The position numbers and the translations under genes were made by a program. Below the pieces are notes generated by a model that saw only the letters and a program-made list of their open reading frames with translations, was not told where the DNA came from and made no database searches. This document shows positions 35,520 to 52,017 of a DNA stretch of 64,000 nucleotides, piece after piece (within the stretch, counting starts at the first letter, position 1; each line of letters starts with the position of its first letter). Source of the stretch: Hormiphora californensis (Eukaryota; Ctenophora; Tentaculata; Cydippida; Pleurobrachiidae); NCBI GenBank assembly GCA_020137815.1, contig CM035355.1:5971350-6035349 (forward strand), given 5' to 3'.

Positions 35520-35878
35520 AATGAGGATATAGTCAATGAACTATAGGACACATACACACATGTCCTGCGACTTCCGGAGGGGAATACCTTCCCGGGGCCG
35601 CCACTGATAATGTGAACCTGCCTGTAGTATTTCCTGACGGTGGGGAGTGGGGGGTATTCTGTAGATAGGTAGACATGTGCACGATCGCGGATCGTGTCGC
35701 TATAACAAACGTGACGGATATATGTAAACATCTCTCTTCACAATAATTCATACCGCTCTTAAATAAATAAACTAATATTACGCAGATGGCCTCTTATACT
35801 TTCCCTATCGCCCTCCCCTTTTTTAATACTTCGTCGTTTCTCTCTACCCTTCCTCTCCAACATACCTTCCCTTTTCAG

Positions 35879-38800
35879 AATCCTATTGAAGCGCCCCACA
35901 AGCTAAAAGCACGAATCAGTGAGGTTTGGGCGGGATCTAAATCACTTACAACCAGAACGGATCTGATATGCTGCTGTCTGGACGGTCTCAGGAGAGCTGC
36001 AACTCTCTCCTGTAAACTAGGTAAACTATGATAGATGTTAAAAATGTTAAAATAATGTTTGAGGTAAATTGCCAATGACCGTGTTTTTAGTTAAACTCTG
36101 AAGTCTGAACTGGTTAAAAAGTGATAAAATCTGATAGAAAAATGTTCAATAAAATCAATGTTAAACAATGTTTCAGGTATGCAAAGCAAGTGTACAACGG
36201 TCATCTCTCATCTGGCTAACATTTCCTGCAGTAGCATCAAACGACTCAGCATCCACAAAGTATGTATGACAGGGCTAATATGTGTCAGGTCACAAGGTTA
36301 TGATAATGGTAATGCAATATGTTGGTATTTATAATGAAAAGTATGGTAATAAAATATGTGGGCACAGTACCAGTCTATAACTCTCCCAGTCTAACTCTCC
36401 CCATCTCTCTCTCCAGGATACGGGTAATAATGTGGCTAGTGACGGTTCCGAGTTGCGGATAGCACATGTTCTGAGTATGGAGGCTGTGCTAAACGTTGGT
36501 CTAGACGTTGGTCAGGTAACTAAAACACAGGATTGAAATTCTAGGAATATGTCTAGGAATATTTCTAAAATATAATGACAAATAAACATTTCAGATGTTT
36601 ATGAACGTCGCAACAAATTATCAATCACTAATTATTAGTTAATTAACATTTCAGTTCGAGCCGAAATGTTGGAAGCATGTGTTCAAGTGCTGTGCCTTCA
36701 TCTCCCTCTTGGAACACACCAAGTTTGCTCAGGGCAGGATCGAGAACCCAGTAGCAGAATCTACATTGCGGTAAGAGACCCCAATCTACATTACGGTAGG
36801 TTCAGAGAGAAATGTTAATATAGTTTTAGTTCATAGCTGGATGTGATAAGAGAGGGGGGATCGAGCAGGTGGCAGCAGAGCTTGAAAAATACGGATCAGT
36901 TTCCTATACAACAACAATTTTAGTCGTTAGGATGCCTAATTAAACAATTGATTCATGACACTGCACACTCTCTCGCTCTGTCATTAGGATTAGATCTCTA
37001 TAGATTTTAGAAATCGTTTTGATCCTCCAAATCTGTGGGATTGGATTCCCTTGCCATATCATCAGGTAGTTATATCTAAAACTTTTCGTGTGTTCGATTT
37101 TTCAAGAATTTTAGACATTTTTCAGATCATAGGGGCTTCTTCTTTTTAAGCACCCCCCCCCTATTTCAGTGAGTTGATGTTATCAGAAGAGAACACGGAG
37201 GGTGGAGGGGTTGCAGAACTGCTTCAACATGAGACCCAACATGATATCGCAAACACCCCAAGGGGTCTTTTCAGGTAACTGATACAGCTCCGCCTCCTTT
37301 TTCCTCTCTCGCTTTATCCTACCATACCTCTTTTTACCTCCATATTAATTCTTGCACCCTAAAACCTAACACATACTCCCCCTATAATTAAAGTCGAACC
37401 TACAGTGGCATTGTGACGTTATCCCCAACCCCTAACACACATCTCTTCCCCTTCCCCTCCCCCATCCCCTAACCTTAACATACCTCCCCATAGTGGAACG
37501 TATAGTGGCATTCTGCACTGTGATGTCAGTGAGAAAGCAGTTGCACTTCTAGCTTCCTCCGCTGATAAACTATTCAGCTCTGCTGTCACGCATCTCTCAA
37601 CTGAACCACTCAGGTAACTACTGCCATGGTGATATATTCCATGGTGATATATTCCATGGTGATATATTCCATGGTGATATATTCCAGAACTACATAACCA
37701 TATATGGCTCTATGACCATTTACGGTGATTTTCTATCTCTATTGTTATCTAACAAGCTACAACTACATCAATTTAAACTGAAATGTTGGGGGCTTTTCAT
37801 TACAAACCTTGATTTACCGGGCTCCTTGAGTGGGAAGGGTCCGGTAAATCTAGGTCCGGTAAATCGACGTCCGGTATTATGTATTTTCCAATCATCCAGT
37901 GGAGATCTTGGTTATTTCTCTCTCCCTCTCTCCATAAATCTCTTTCCATCTATTGATTGTACTATCATTTCATCAGCGGAGATCTTGGTTATTTCTCATT
38001 GCGGGGCAATATGGCTGATAAGGAGTCTGCGACATCTGTTCAGGGCCCTCTAGGGTACGGCCTGCCAACACTGCTATTCTTGTTGTGTTGTGAAGCGCTC
38101 AATTGTGTGAACCATATGTGATGGGTTGGTAACGAAGTAACCCCTCCCCCTTGCCAACGCACGAAGGTCGAGGGGTTATTTCGTAACAAGTGTGATGGAT
38201 TGGTGCGCTTTTAAACAGTGTTCACACATGTCCCTGTGTGAACTGAATTGTACCCTCATTTAACTCCGTGTTGCGCTTTTTAAGCTGCTGCAGATGAACC
38301 ACCAATTATGTGCTTACCTAAACTACGTTTGCCGTCAAATCAACGAAGGGAAAGCTTTTCTACGTTACGTTGCTGCCATGGTGACGTCATGTTGCTGCCA
38401 TGGTGACGTCATGTAACATGTTGCTGCCATGGTGACGTCATGTTGCTGCCATGGTGACGTCATGTTGCTGCCATGATGACGTCATGTTGCTGCCATGGTG
38501 ACGTCATGTTGCTGCCATGGTCACGTCATGTTGCTGCCATGGTCACGTCATGTGGAGCTCTGCAGCTGTTGTGAATGTGTCCATGTTGATTTGACTGCAG
38601 TTTATAGCTGTACCAACAACAACCCACGCTGTACAACCATAAAGTTTCTAACAGTGCGTGTGTTTAACTAAGTTCCCCCTATTTCAGGTCCTTTCTGGAG
38701 GCCCTAGTGAAATCATCCCAAATCCAGCTGTTTGGAAAGACCCTAGAACAGAGCTCATCGCCCAAATCTACCAAGGCACTCAGCCGCTCTCTGCCCCCGG

Positions 38801-39814
38801 TATGTACACACATGGGTATTATATATGTTACCCCCTACCCCAAGTTAACTATGTCACCTTGGTGTAGGTAGCTAATAACCGGCCCTACCTGCTAATACCC
38901 CCTACCTTCTGTATCTAATACCTCTCCCCCGCGGTGTTGCAGGTTGCCACGTCAGTCCTCCACCTCCACAGACTGACAGAGTTGGTTCTACTTTGTTCCA
39001 GATCCTCCCACTCTCTCCTGAACATGATGCAGGTATCTTTTTAGTGGGGGCTTTGCCTAGCTCGACCCCATTTTCGCGAGCTCAGCTCCTTTTACAAATG
39101 TAAAGGAGGGTTAGAACATAGCAAGTATTGCTAGGGGTGATTAGGCGTTTTTGGTGGGTATTATTAGCCGGCATTGGCTAGTTTTGGTTGGGTTTGGTTA
39201 GTTGATTGGTTTTGATCTCAGTTAATTCTTACCAGTTACCAATTTCCTTACTTACTTTCTCCCAGGTTTGGTCGATAGTGTCCACCCATTTCACCGAGGC
39301 GGCATGCCACGCTGATAGGGCCATCAGTAAACTAGCAATCACCAGCTACCACCAGATACTAACTGAAGTGATGAGGAAACGGGTAAGAACATTACCATGG
39401 TAACCATTGTGTTATCATGTTACCATCATGGTAACCATGGTAACACTACATCATATAGTCATGGTAACCACTAACCATGTTAAATCTACCCAGGTTGAGC
39501 TACCCCACTTTTCATTCAACGAGACTCTACTGAAACCCATGGAGGATATGTTATCTCTGGGGCTCTGTGATATGGATACACAAGATCAGGTATGGTAACC
39601 AATGGTTACCATGGTAACCGTTTTTATGGTTTTAGAGTCCTTCATAGCATCCCCTCATTATTGTATTCCTATTCAAATATCGTGGTAGCTACTTTCCCAC
39701 CTTTCATTTTCTCTTTTTCAGATTGTGAGTTGTCTATGTGAGTTAGCGGAGGCTAATGCCAGAGAGCTGAAGAGTGGTTGGAAAGCTCTCTTTAGATCTC
39801 TCCGATCCGTCAAG
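35879..39814 (+). CDS. ARFGEF3: ARFGEF3-like protein, exons 17-27 (residues 914-1304)
   Basis: Exons: 35879-36020, 36177-36259, 36417-36515, 36655-36770, 37170-37274, 37494-37613, 38688-38799, 38943-39032, 39266-39382, 39494-39589, 39722-39814. All GT-AG and in phase. Matches to the family in order: L-D-G-L-R-R-A-A-T-L-S-C, then A-H-V-L-S-M-E-A-V-L-N-V-G-L, W-K-H-V-F-K-C-C, A-D-K-L-F-S-S-A, S-F-L-E-A-L-V-K-S-S-Q-I-Q-L-F, T-H-F-T-E-A-A-C-H, P-H-F-S-F-N-E-T-L-L-K-P, and L-K-S-G-W-K-A-L-F. This is the C-terminal helical (HDS-like) half of BIG-type proteins. It follows a 9.8-kb intron that hosts other genes. Confidence 0.92.
37614..37690 (+). repeat. CCATGGTGATATATT repeat at the exon 22 donor
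   Basis: Four to five copies of a 15-bp unit start six bases inside intron 22. Confidence 0.85.
37800..37885. mobile_element. Fragment of pogo-like MITE
   Basis: GATTTACCGGGCTCC...GGTCCGGTAAATC repeats of the family at 24335, without recognisable ends. Confidence 0.5.
38378..38555 (+). repeat. 22-bp minisatellite, about 8 copies, with TGACGTCA in most units
   Basis: The unit is GTTGCTGCCATGGTGACGTCAT. Each unit contains a CRE-like octamer (TGACGTCA, or TCACGTCA in the last copies). It lies in ARFGEF3 intron 22. Confidence 0.85.
39052..39130 (+). repeat. Best copy of a dispersed intronic repeat unit
   Basis: GCCTAGCTCGACCCC-ATTTTCGCGAGCTC...TTTTACAAATGTAAAGGAGGGTTAGAACAT. Related full or partial copies lie near 4206, 5741, 11069, 19427, 27036 (minus), 40291, 41372, 44319, 45322, 55966 and 58214. 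The GGGTTAGAACAT end (GGGTTCGAACAT at 40305) recalls a tRNA B-box, so a SINE origin is possible. Confidence 0.65.
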
Positions 39815-39994
39815 GTAAGTACTCATGTTGATGTGTCAGGGATTTCATGTGTACAACGTGATGTTGCCATTTTAGTCCATTCAGGAACCGGTCACTCCTC
39901 TTCAGGCACATACACCTAGGGGCCCCGAAACCCCAACGCCCCAACATGAAATGCCATCGTCCATAGATTCCCAACTACCCCTTCCATCTCCCAG

Positions 39995-41687
<1,693 letters not shown>

Positions 41688-42775
41688 GTAGGTGTTGTCA
41701 TGGTGATAGAGTTGTACCTAGTAGGTGTTGTCATGGCGATAGAGTTACCAAGTAGGTGTTGTCATGGTGATAGAGTTACAAAGTAGGTGTTGTCATGGTG
41801 ATAGAGTTACCAAGTAGGTGTTGTCATGGTGATAGAGTTGTACCTAGTAGGTGTTGTCATGGTGATAGAGTTACCAAGTAGGTGTTGTCATGGTGATAGA
41901 GTTGTACCTAGTAGGTGTTGTCATGGTGATAGAGTTACCAAGTAGGTGTTGTCATGGTGATAGAGTTACCAAGTAGGTGTTGTCATGGTGATAGAGTTAC
42001 TAAGTAGGTGTTGTCATGGTGTTAGAGTTGTACCTAGTAGGTGTTGTCATGGTGATAGAGTTGTACCTAGTAGGTGTTGTCATGGTGATAGAGTTGCACC
42101 AAGTAGGTGTTGTCATGATGATAGAGTTGTACCTAGTAGGTGTTGTCATGGTGATAGAGTTACAAAGTAGGTGTTGTCATGGTGATAGAGTTACCAAGTA
42201 GGTGTTGTCATGGTGATAGAGTCATACCTAGTAGGTGTTGTCATGGTGATATAGTTGCACCAAGTAGGTGTTGTCATGGTGATATAGTTAGCAAGTAGGT
42301 GTTGTCATGGTGATAGAGTTGTACCTAGTAGGTGTTGTCATGGTGATATAGTTAGCAAGTAGGTGTTGTCATGGTGATAGAGTTACCAAGTAGGTGTTAT
42401 CATGGTGATAGAGTTGCCAAGTAGGTAGGTGTTGTCATGGTGAAAGAGTTACCAAGTAGGTGCTGTCATGGTGATAGAGTTGTACCTAGTAGGTGTTGTC
42501 ATGGTGATAGAGTTACCAAGTAGGTGTTGTCATGGTGATAGAGTTACCAAGTATGTGTTGTCATGGTGATAGAGTTACTAAGTAGGTGTTGTCATGGTGT
42601 TAGAGTTGTACCTAGTAGGTGTTGTCATGGTGATAGAGTTGTACCTAGTAGGTGTTGTCATGGTGATAGAGTTGCACCAAGTAGGTGTTGTCATGATGAT
42701 AGAGTTGCACCAAGTAGGTGTTGTCATGGTGATATAGTTACAAAGTAGGTGTTGTCATGGTGATAGAGTTACAAG
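41688..42775 (+). repeat. 31-bp minisatellite beginning at the exon 31 donor, about 35 copies
   Basis: The unit is AAGTAGGTGTTGTCATGGTG-ATAGAGTTACC, with variants of the last 5-8 bases. The first unit overlaps the end of exon 31 (AAA|GTAGGT), so each copy carries a donor-like GTAGGT. Confidence 0.95.
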
Positions 42776-43913
42776 AGGTTGATGTGATAATTAAAATATT
42801 TGATGTAAGAGTAAAAGTGGGGTTTAATCAGGGTTATAAGTTAAAGGTGGTGTTGTCATTAAGGGGCCAAAGGGCCAGGGGGAGAGTCGTACCTTGGGTC
42901 TCGGTGCAAGTTGTTAGAAATTTTGGCCTTGGTATGACCCAGAGTTTGGCATGGAGAGTGCCTAGTATGGTAAGTTTTATGGTTTAAAATCAGTGTCTGT
43001 CCATTTATGAGTTACCAGAGTATCATGGTAATATTCAACTAGTTGTCCATGTTAGATTTGTCTAGTAGTTGTATGTAAGGGGTGAAGGTTGAAATCTTAG
43101 ATTCCCATGGGTCAGGCCAAGTTTTTCTAGGATTCAGTGTTCAGGTGTTGCTTTTAAAGTAGGGGAGGTATCGTTACAGTCATGTGTCATGGTAAGCCCA
43201 ACCATAGGTGCCATGTATAGTTGCCCAATATTGTTCTCAGGTTGTTTTACAAGTGGAGTGTCAGGGGAAAGGGTTTAGCATGGTTTCATGGTGAAAGGGA
43301 GTTACATATTTTTTATCTTGATGGTATACTAAAGTTTTTGCGTAGGATTTAGATGGACCTTCATGGTAGTCAGTGGACATTTACAGTAGGGTCATAATCA
43401 GAGACCCCAAAGGTATGTCAGTGCATAAAACCTAACGTTTCTGTTGTTCGAGTGTACCGGGACCAATAATGAGTGAGGTTGAACAAAGTAAAATTTGGGT
43501 TACAATTTTTGTGTATGTTCCCCTCGGGCCAAATGTTCAAGTTAGGTTAATTCCCTTTTTAAAAAATTATTTCCAAAAAAATCCTTCCCAGGACAGAAAG
43601 GGCAATCCCGTATTTCCAGTGGCCTTCCCTCCCAAAATTGAGAATTTTAACATTAAAGTAGAAAAAAGTCCCCATTTTTTTTGAAAGGGGTATGAATTAA
43701 AAGTAGGGGGCATGTTTTAAATTTGCCTTTCTGATAACTGTTTTAGACCAAAGGGGAGTCAGATTGGTGGGCCTTGCCCCTTTTAAACGTTTTCTCTCCC
43801 TTGTTGCTAATTTGTCTCATTTTCTTTCCAAATTTTTTCTTTGGGGTGATGGGGGGGCCCAATTTTTTTTTATTTTCCCAAATTTTCCCTGTGAAGGTGG
43901 TAAAAGGGTTTTT
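42776..43913. other. Homopolymer-rich spacer between the two exon blocks
   Basis: No exon is recognisable. From about 43500 the sequence has many expanded mononucleotide runs (A, T, G and C runs of 6-10), unlike the surrounding introns. It may be a poorly polished consensus. Confidence 0.5.
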
Positions 43914-45648
<1,735 letters not shown>

Positions 45649-46745
45649 GTAGGTGTTGTCATGGTGATAGAGTTGTACCTAGTAGGTGTTGTCATGGTGA
45701 TAGAGTCACCAAGTAGGTGTTGTCATGGTGATAGAGTTGTACCAAGTAGGTGTTGTCATGGTGATAGAGTTACCTAAGTAGGTGTTGTCATGGTGATAGA
45801 GTTACCAAGTAGGTATTGTCATGGTGATAGAGTTACCTAGTAGGTGTTGTCATGGCGATAGAGTTACCAAGTATGTGTTGTCATGGTGATAGAGTTACTA
45901 AGTAGGTGTTGTCATGGTGTTAGAGTTGTACCTAGTAGGTGTTGTCATGGTGATAGAGTTGTACCTAGTAGGTGTTGTCATGGTGATAGAGTTACCAAGT
46001 AGGTGTTGTCATGGTGATAGAGTTACCAAGTAGGTGTTGTCATGGTGAAAGAGTTGCACCAAGTAGGTGTTGTCATGATGATAGAGTTGTACCTAGTAGG
46101 TGTTGTCATGGTGATAGAGTTACAAAGTAGGTGTTGTCATGGTGATAGAGTTACCAAGTAGGTGTTGTCATGGTGATAGAGTCATACCTAGTAGGTGTTG
46201 TCATGGTGTTAGAGTTACCAAGTATGTGTTGTCATGGTGATAGAGTTACTAAGTAGGTGTTGTCATGGTGTTAGAGTTGTACCTAGTAGGTGTTGTCATG
46301 GTGATAGAGTTGTACCTAGTAGGTGTTGTCATGGTGATAGAGTTGCACCAAGTAGGTGTTGTCATGGTGATAGAGTTACAAAGTAGGTGTTGTCATGGTG
46401 ATAGAGTTACCAAGTAGGTGTTGTCATGGTGATAGAGTCATACCTAGTAGGTGTTGTCATGGTGATATAGTTGCACCAAGTAGGTGTTGTCATGGTGATA
46501 TAGTTAGCAAGTAGGTGTTGTCATGGTGATAGAGTTACCAAGTAGGTGTTGTCATGGTGATAGAGTTGTACCTAGTAGGTGTTGTCATGGTGATAGAGTC
46601 ACCAAGTAGGTGTTGTCATGGTGATAGAGTTGTACCTAGTAGGTGTTGTCATGGTGATAGAGTCACCAAGTAGGTGTTGTCATGGTGATAGAGTTGTACC
46701 TAGTAGGTGTTGTCATGGTGATAGAGTCACCACTCACAAAGTAGG
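45649..46745 (+). repeat. 31-bp minisatellite, second copy
   Basis: Same unit as 41688-42775 with a different order of variants, ending in degenerate CACAAAGTAGGTGTTGTCC. Confidence 0.95.
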
Positions 46746-47360
46746 TGTTGTCCTTGTGAGTTGTAAAGTAGATCTTGTCAAAGGGAGGGTCTAGCAAGGA
46801 AACAGGAAAGGTATCATGATATTATTTCAAAACTTGCTATAAGCAGCTGTCGCCTCGTGTCAATTTGGTGATTTTCAAGAGTGTGCATGATATTTATCAT
46901 TTGCTAATTCTTCAGGAAAGTTGAAACATTACACCGGTACGTGTCTTACAACACTATTAATTGTTAATCATACTAATTAACTACTAATTAATTAATTAGT
47001 ATGATAATTAGCCCCTACCAATCTATGTCTCTTTTTCTTGGAATGATTTGCGGGTGTTATGTTGATGCTTGTTTCTTTTCTTCCTTTTAGCACGTGATTA
47101 TATTCACCTCATTGGATTGCACTAATTAATTAATTAACTAATTGGATCAATTATAATATCTGATATGCATCTATGTGTGTCGCTTGTACTTGATTCTCCT
47201 TCGATTCTCTCAGAAGATCAGTTAACTCGACAGAGAATCGGGTACAAACAACATCCATATTATGCATGCATATTATGTGTTAATCGCATACATACATATT
47301 GTCACAGCCATAAGCTAAAAACTGTTAATTATTAATTATTAATTATCCTAATATTTCCAG

Positions 47361-50300
47361 TTGGGTTAAAAGAAGTTCAAGACTGAAGTGGATGCAAAAC
47401 GAGAACCTGGAATCTAACTTCAAACATGCCTGTGGTCTGGCTGTTGACCTAGTCAGTGACACTCTAACAAGCCTAAAGAGAGGTCGTGGGAAGTTCGATT
47501 TCGATACAGATGTAAGTAGAGACAAACAAACAAACAAACAAACAAACAAACAAACAAACAAACAAACAAACAAACAAACAAACAAACAAACAAACAAACA
47601 AACAAACAAACAAACAAACAAACAAACAAACATGACTCAAACAAACAAACAGACATGACTCAAACAAACAAACAAACAAACAAACAAACAAACAAACAAA
47701 CAAACAAACAAATAAACAAACAAACAAACAAACAAACAAACAAACAGTACATCCTCTCTCCCCAGGTTGCAATTAACAGTCTGCTACAGCATGTCATGGT
47801 CCTATTGGGAGCATGTGTTAAACAGCCTCTAGAGGGTATAGCGCGTGTAGGGTGCAGCTGTATACGACATCTTCTATTTAGTACTGGCAAGGTAATTAAT
47901 TAATTGAGTAATTAACTAATTGAGTAATAAACTCATTAATTAAATATTCACCTATTTAACACTTTTATCCTTCTACAGGAGCTTGGAGAGCACCTAAATG
48001 TGGTGTGCAAGGGATTAGCGGACGCATGTAACGGGTCTTTGGAAGCTGTACATTTGGTCCTCATTCCCTTTACTCAACCTGCCAGGTACCATAGCAACGA
48101 CCCTAGATGCCATAGCAACGGCCCTAGCAACCATGGCGTGATTTTAGTTACGAACCTATTTCTAATATCTTGCCCGTCAACATCTCGATTCTTGGTTCTC
48201 AACTAGGATATTTTCCCACTTTTATGGTTCATCTTTACTATTCCATTCATCGTTTAACTACTCCTTTTTCTCTTCTAAAACCAATAACCACTTCTCCTGA
48301 CTCCTCTTTCTCTCTCCCTCTAACCAATAACCATGCTATCAGGCTAGACGGGGGTGATAATGGTTTAGTGCGGGTTTACGCGAGAAAAGACACTCCTAGC
48401 GCCATAGCTAAACGGTTAAACGCCCTGACTCAGCAGGTCTTCCTTAGCGATAATCAGGTTAGTTACTATAGCAACCATAGCAGGTCTTCCTTAGCGATAA
48501 TCAGGTTACGTTAGTTACCATAGCAACCATATAGTTACTCAGCAAGTTGAGAACCATGTTAGTTGTTATCCAGATTTATCCTTGTTTAGTTGTATCATCT
48601 AGAACACTCTCCTGCCGGCAGGTCCCCGAAAATATGTTAATTTGTGAGTCAGTGTGTAACTTGATCGAAACTTCTCGCTCTGTTACATTACCTCCTGATT
48701 ACAACTTCAAACCCTCTCCCCATGTTCACCCATCCCTTGTTCACCCACCCCTTGCCGTGAATCACACATCTTCTACCCAATGAGTTGTTGCCTCACTCAA
48801 CATAGCAAACCTCACTATTTCGCAGGTGTCAACGATGCCCAATGAGCCCCACTATTTCACAGGTGTCAATGATGCCCAATGAACCCCTCCAAAACTCGAC
48901 CGAGGACAAAGCCGAACAATACATGAGATCCTACGTAATAGCTTGGCCAGCGGAGAAGATGTCAACGAAACCATCTCGAGTGCCGTTCAGTGACCTGGTG
49001 ATAGGACTCCTAGCGCACTCTCTGCTCATTCAGACTATCAATGATTTGTTTGTGGGAGATAAACATCCAACAGCTAAACAGAACGCTGAGCTGTCAGACC
49101 TGCTAAAGGTCTTGACACCACAGGTAAAATTGAGATTATATAAAAATTGTACATATATCATAAATCGGCTGCCGGGAAATCACGGTGTATCGAGATCCAA
49201 AATATTAGGTAACAGATCTTTAGATCATTACATCAGCCTCTGAGATGTTTTAGTGTTTTAGTGTTTAGTTACTTTTTACAGAAGTAGCTTCCATAAGTAG
49301 GCAGCCTAGACTTTGGATACAGTTTTTCTCTCGCGACATCTTCGTCGGCTCCCTAAAGTTCTAACTCTATTACACCCCTCTATTATCTCTCTATTACCCG
49401 GCTCTATTATTTTCCAGACAATGTCCATGTTGCTTGACGCTGTATGGGATAGTTACGAAGTGTGCATAGCCTTCAACCACCGACCAGGACTGAGGTACAT
49501 ACTTTAGTTAGTTTAATTAGTTTAGTAATTAGTTTTTTAATTAGTTTAGATATGGTTAGTTTGTACATATTTGAATTATGGGGTAATGAGGTATATATGA
49601 ATTAATGGAATACTTTTTGTGGGTGAAATATTCTGTGTTTTTTTTTCTTGGGAAGTAAAAGAACTCTTCCCCTCCTTATATCCCTCTCCTCTTTCTCCCC
49701 CTCTCCTTACATCTATCTCACTCTCCCCATTTCTTTCTAGGTACCTGATCCAGAAAGTTGGGTGTCTGACTGACCACATTCCGGGTCTAGTGAAACAGGC
49801 CCAGAAGAGTTACATCACATACATTAACACTATCTTGTACCTGCGGATAAACGTGAAGGAGCAGAGTACAAAAGCAGAAGAGGAGGGGAATAAGACGTAC
49901 AGTCATGCAGGACTCAGTCTTGAGAGGTAGATCACAGATAGCACTTGCTTTGTTCAAACTCTTTTATTTTAACGCGAATAACAGTTTAACTTGGCAAGAT
50001 AGGACTGAATTTTAGGGGGTTGGGCTGGTTTCTAGGATCCCTTTTAGGGAAGGGGTCCAGCCCTCCCCTCCACCTCTTTTAGCTATATGCTAAGAGAGGG
50101 AGGTGAGGTAGGTTGCAGACAGTCATTGCCGGAGTTGCTATAAACTGCTTAATCAAACTCCTGGAGCTTCTGTAACCTACCTCACCTCCCTCCACTAACC
50201 TCCCTCACCTCTCTACCTCACCTCCCTCACCACCCTCCCTCCCTCTGCAGTATTGATACCTCCTGGGAAGGGATCCTGGATACCTGTCTAAAAGAGGCTA

Positions 50301-51356
50301 GCTGTCAACTCTGTGCTGCGTACTCCCTAATGTACAGCACACAGGGCCAGAGTAGCATCCTGCAGAGGAAACCTGTCTCAGGTATGTGATGTTTGTTTGT
50401 CATAGATACTAGGTTCAGAATCTGAACTTCAGATGTTATCCCCCTTTTTCCTCCTGCGAATCGCTCTACCTACCCCGTTTGCTAAGACATATGCCCCCTA
50501 CTTATTTCACAACCCTAACACGTGTTCCTCAACCCCCAGGTGGCGGTGGACCAGGACCAGTTGGTGGCGGAATTGTAAAGAACAAGAAGGATAAGAAGGA
50601 AGTTGCAGAGGAAACGGTTCAGGAGAGGTTCTCTGTGAACGATATCGAGCATTGGACCAGTACTGTCGTGAGCGTTCTTAACATGTGAGTATATGTACAT
50701 ATATGGGATCTTGTTATTCACCTAATGATTGGTTTCCCGTCAGGGATTCCATGAATCATGTGTTGCGTCCAAAATACAGTTGTTGAGTTGTATTATTTTC
50801 TTGGGATCTTGTTCTTTAGTTGTCTGCTGTCATACGATTACTTGAATAAGCGTATTTGTAACATGTGTCCACCACCGCATAGCTCTGTCCCCCTGTATTC
50901 TAGTCGAGTCCTGTATTATACAGCCCGTATTATTGTTCTATTGTCTACTATACCCCTCGCTTTGTGTACCACCCTTTGTGTACCACCCATTGTGTAGTAG
51001 ATATATGTAGCATATGTAACACTACGTAATACTATGTAGGCATCTGGAGAATTGTGTGTTGGTGTATCTTTCTCTCTTTAAATTCCTGTCTATGTCAACC
51101 CTTCATCCTCTCTGCAGCTGCACCCTCACTCTCATTTTAACCACCCCACTCTCGAATTTAACCGTCCCACTCTCGAATTTTAACTCATTTCCACCCCATC
51201 AGGTATTTTGATCTGTCAGATGAGATGTTCCTGCTCCTTCTCCCTGCCATCTACCCCGCAACTACCGAACTGTGTGTGAATGTTATTGATCCTAAAGTGA
51301 GGAATTTAGTAAAGTGTATCTTCGAACGAGCGGGACGTTTAAAGGGAATTTTATAG
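47361..51356 (+). CDS. ARFGEF3: ARFGEF3-like protein, exons 32-41 and C-terminus
   Basis: Exons: 47361-47511, 47766-47891, 47979-48085, 48343-48457, 48863-49123, 49418-49494, 49741-49926, 50251-50381, 50540-50684, 51203-51356 (TAG). Landmarks: S-N-F-K-H-A-C-G-L-A-V-D-L, V-G-C-S-C-I-R-H-L-L, Q-Q-V-F-L-S-D, F-S-D-L-V-I-G-L-L-A-H-S-L-L, R-P-G-L-R-Y-L-I-Q-K-V, a Lys/Glu-rich linker, and the last V-L-N-M...I-F-E-R-A-G-R-L-K-G-I-L. The total of 1983 aa compares with about 2180 in vertebrates. Exon 36 has a tandemly duplicated acceptor; only the downstream one (48861-48862) keeps the frame open. Confidence 0.92.
47518..47748. repeat. AAAC tetranucleotide array
   Basis: CAAA repeated more than 50 times with two short ACATGACTCAAA interruptions, starting nine bases inside intron 32. 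Confidence 0.95.
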
Positions 51357-51955
51357 AAAAGTGACTTGATGAGAGAGCCTGAAGATTTATTTCAGTTTAG
51401 GTCCCCTGGATTGTTGAGAGATTATAAAATATTATTATTGTGTATTATTGGAACCGCGTTTTGTGTTCGCTACCCCTTACCTGATAGACGAGGGGTCATT
51501 TCGTGACCAAGTTTTGTGTGTGACAGGTGAAATAAGTCACCACGTTTTTTTTGTTGTTTTTGATTTAATTGCATGGAATTGTGTGTATTGATTCTTGAAC
51601 CCTCTGTATTATAAACCTTTTGAAGAATTAAAAAGATCGACGAAGGCTGGTCCTAACTTATTAATATATTAATTAATATTGATATAATTCTCCCTGTGTA
51701 ACGGTTATCTGTTCTCTGGTATTTGACCGTTGTTTGTTATGTGTTATTATATATTTGATTTCATTTATTTATGGCGTCAAAATAAGAATTTTCTCTGCCT
51801 TCACTGATCGTGTGTAAAATACTGGGCGATTAAAGATTTCAATTTGTGTACTCTTTCTCTCTCTTTCTCTCTCTCTCCATATCTTCCCACAAAGAAATGT
51901 ACACGCACACAAAGGGAAGTGAGTGGGAGATTTCCTGTTTTTAAAGAGAGACAGC

Positions 51956-52017
<62 letters not shown>

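Noticed and set aside
39885-39994. Alternative exon E-P-V-T-P-L-Q before exon 28
   Set aside because: It has a usable acceptor but its frame is not that of exon 28; skipping it keeps the ARFGEF3 frame.
47343-47890. Minus-strand C-L-F-V repeat proteins
   Set aside because: Translation of the AAAC tetranucleotide array.
48547-48783. Frame V-P-E-N-M-L-I-C in ARFGEF3 intron 35 after an acceptor-like CGGCAG
   Set aside because: Including it would run to a stop, and the flanking exons already join in phase.
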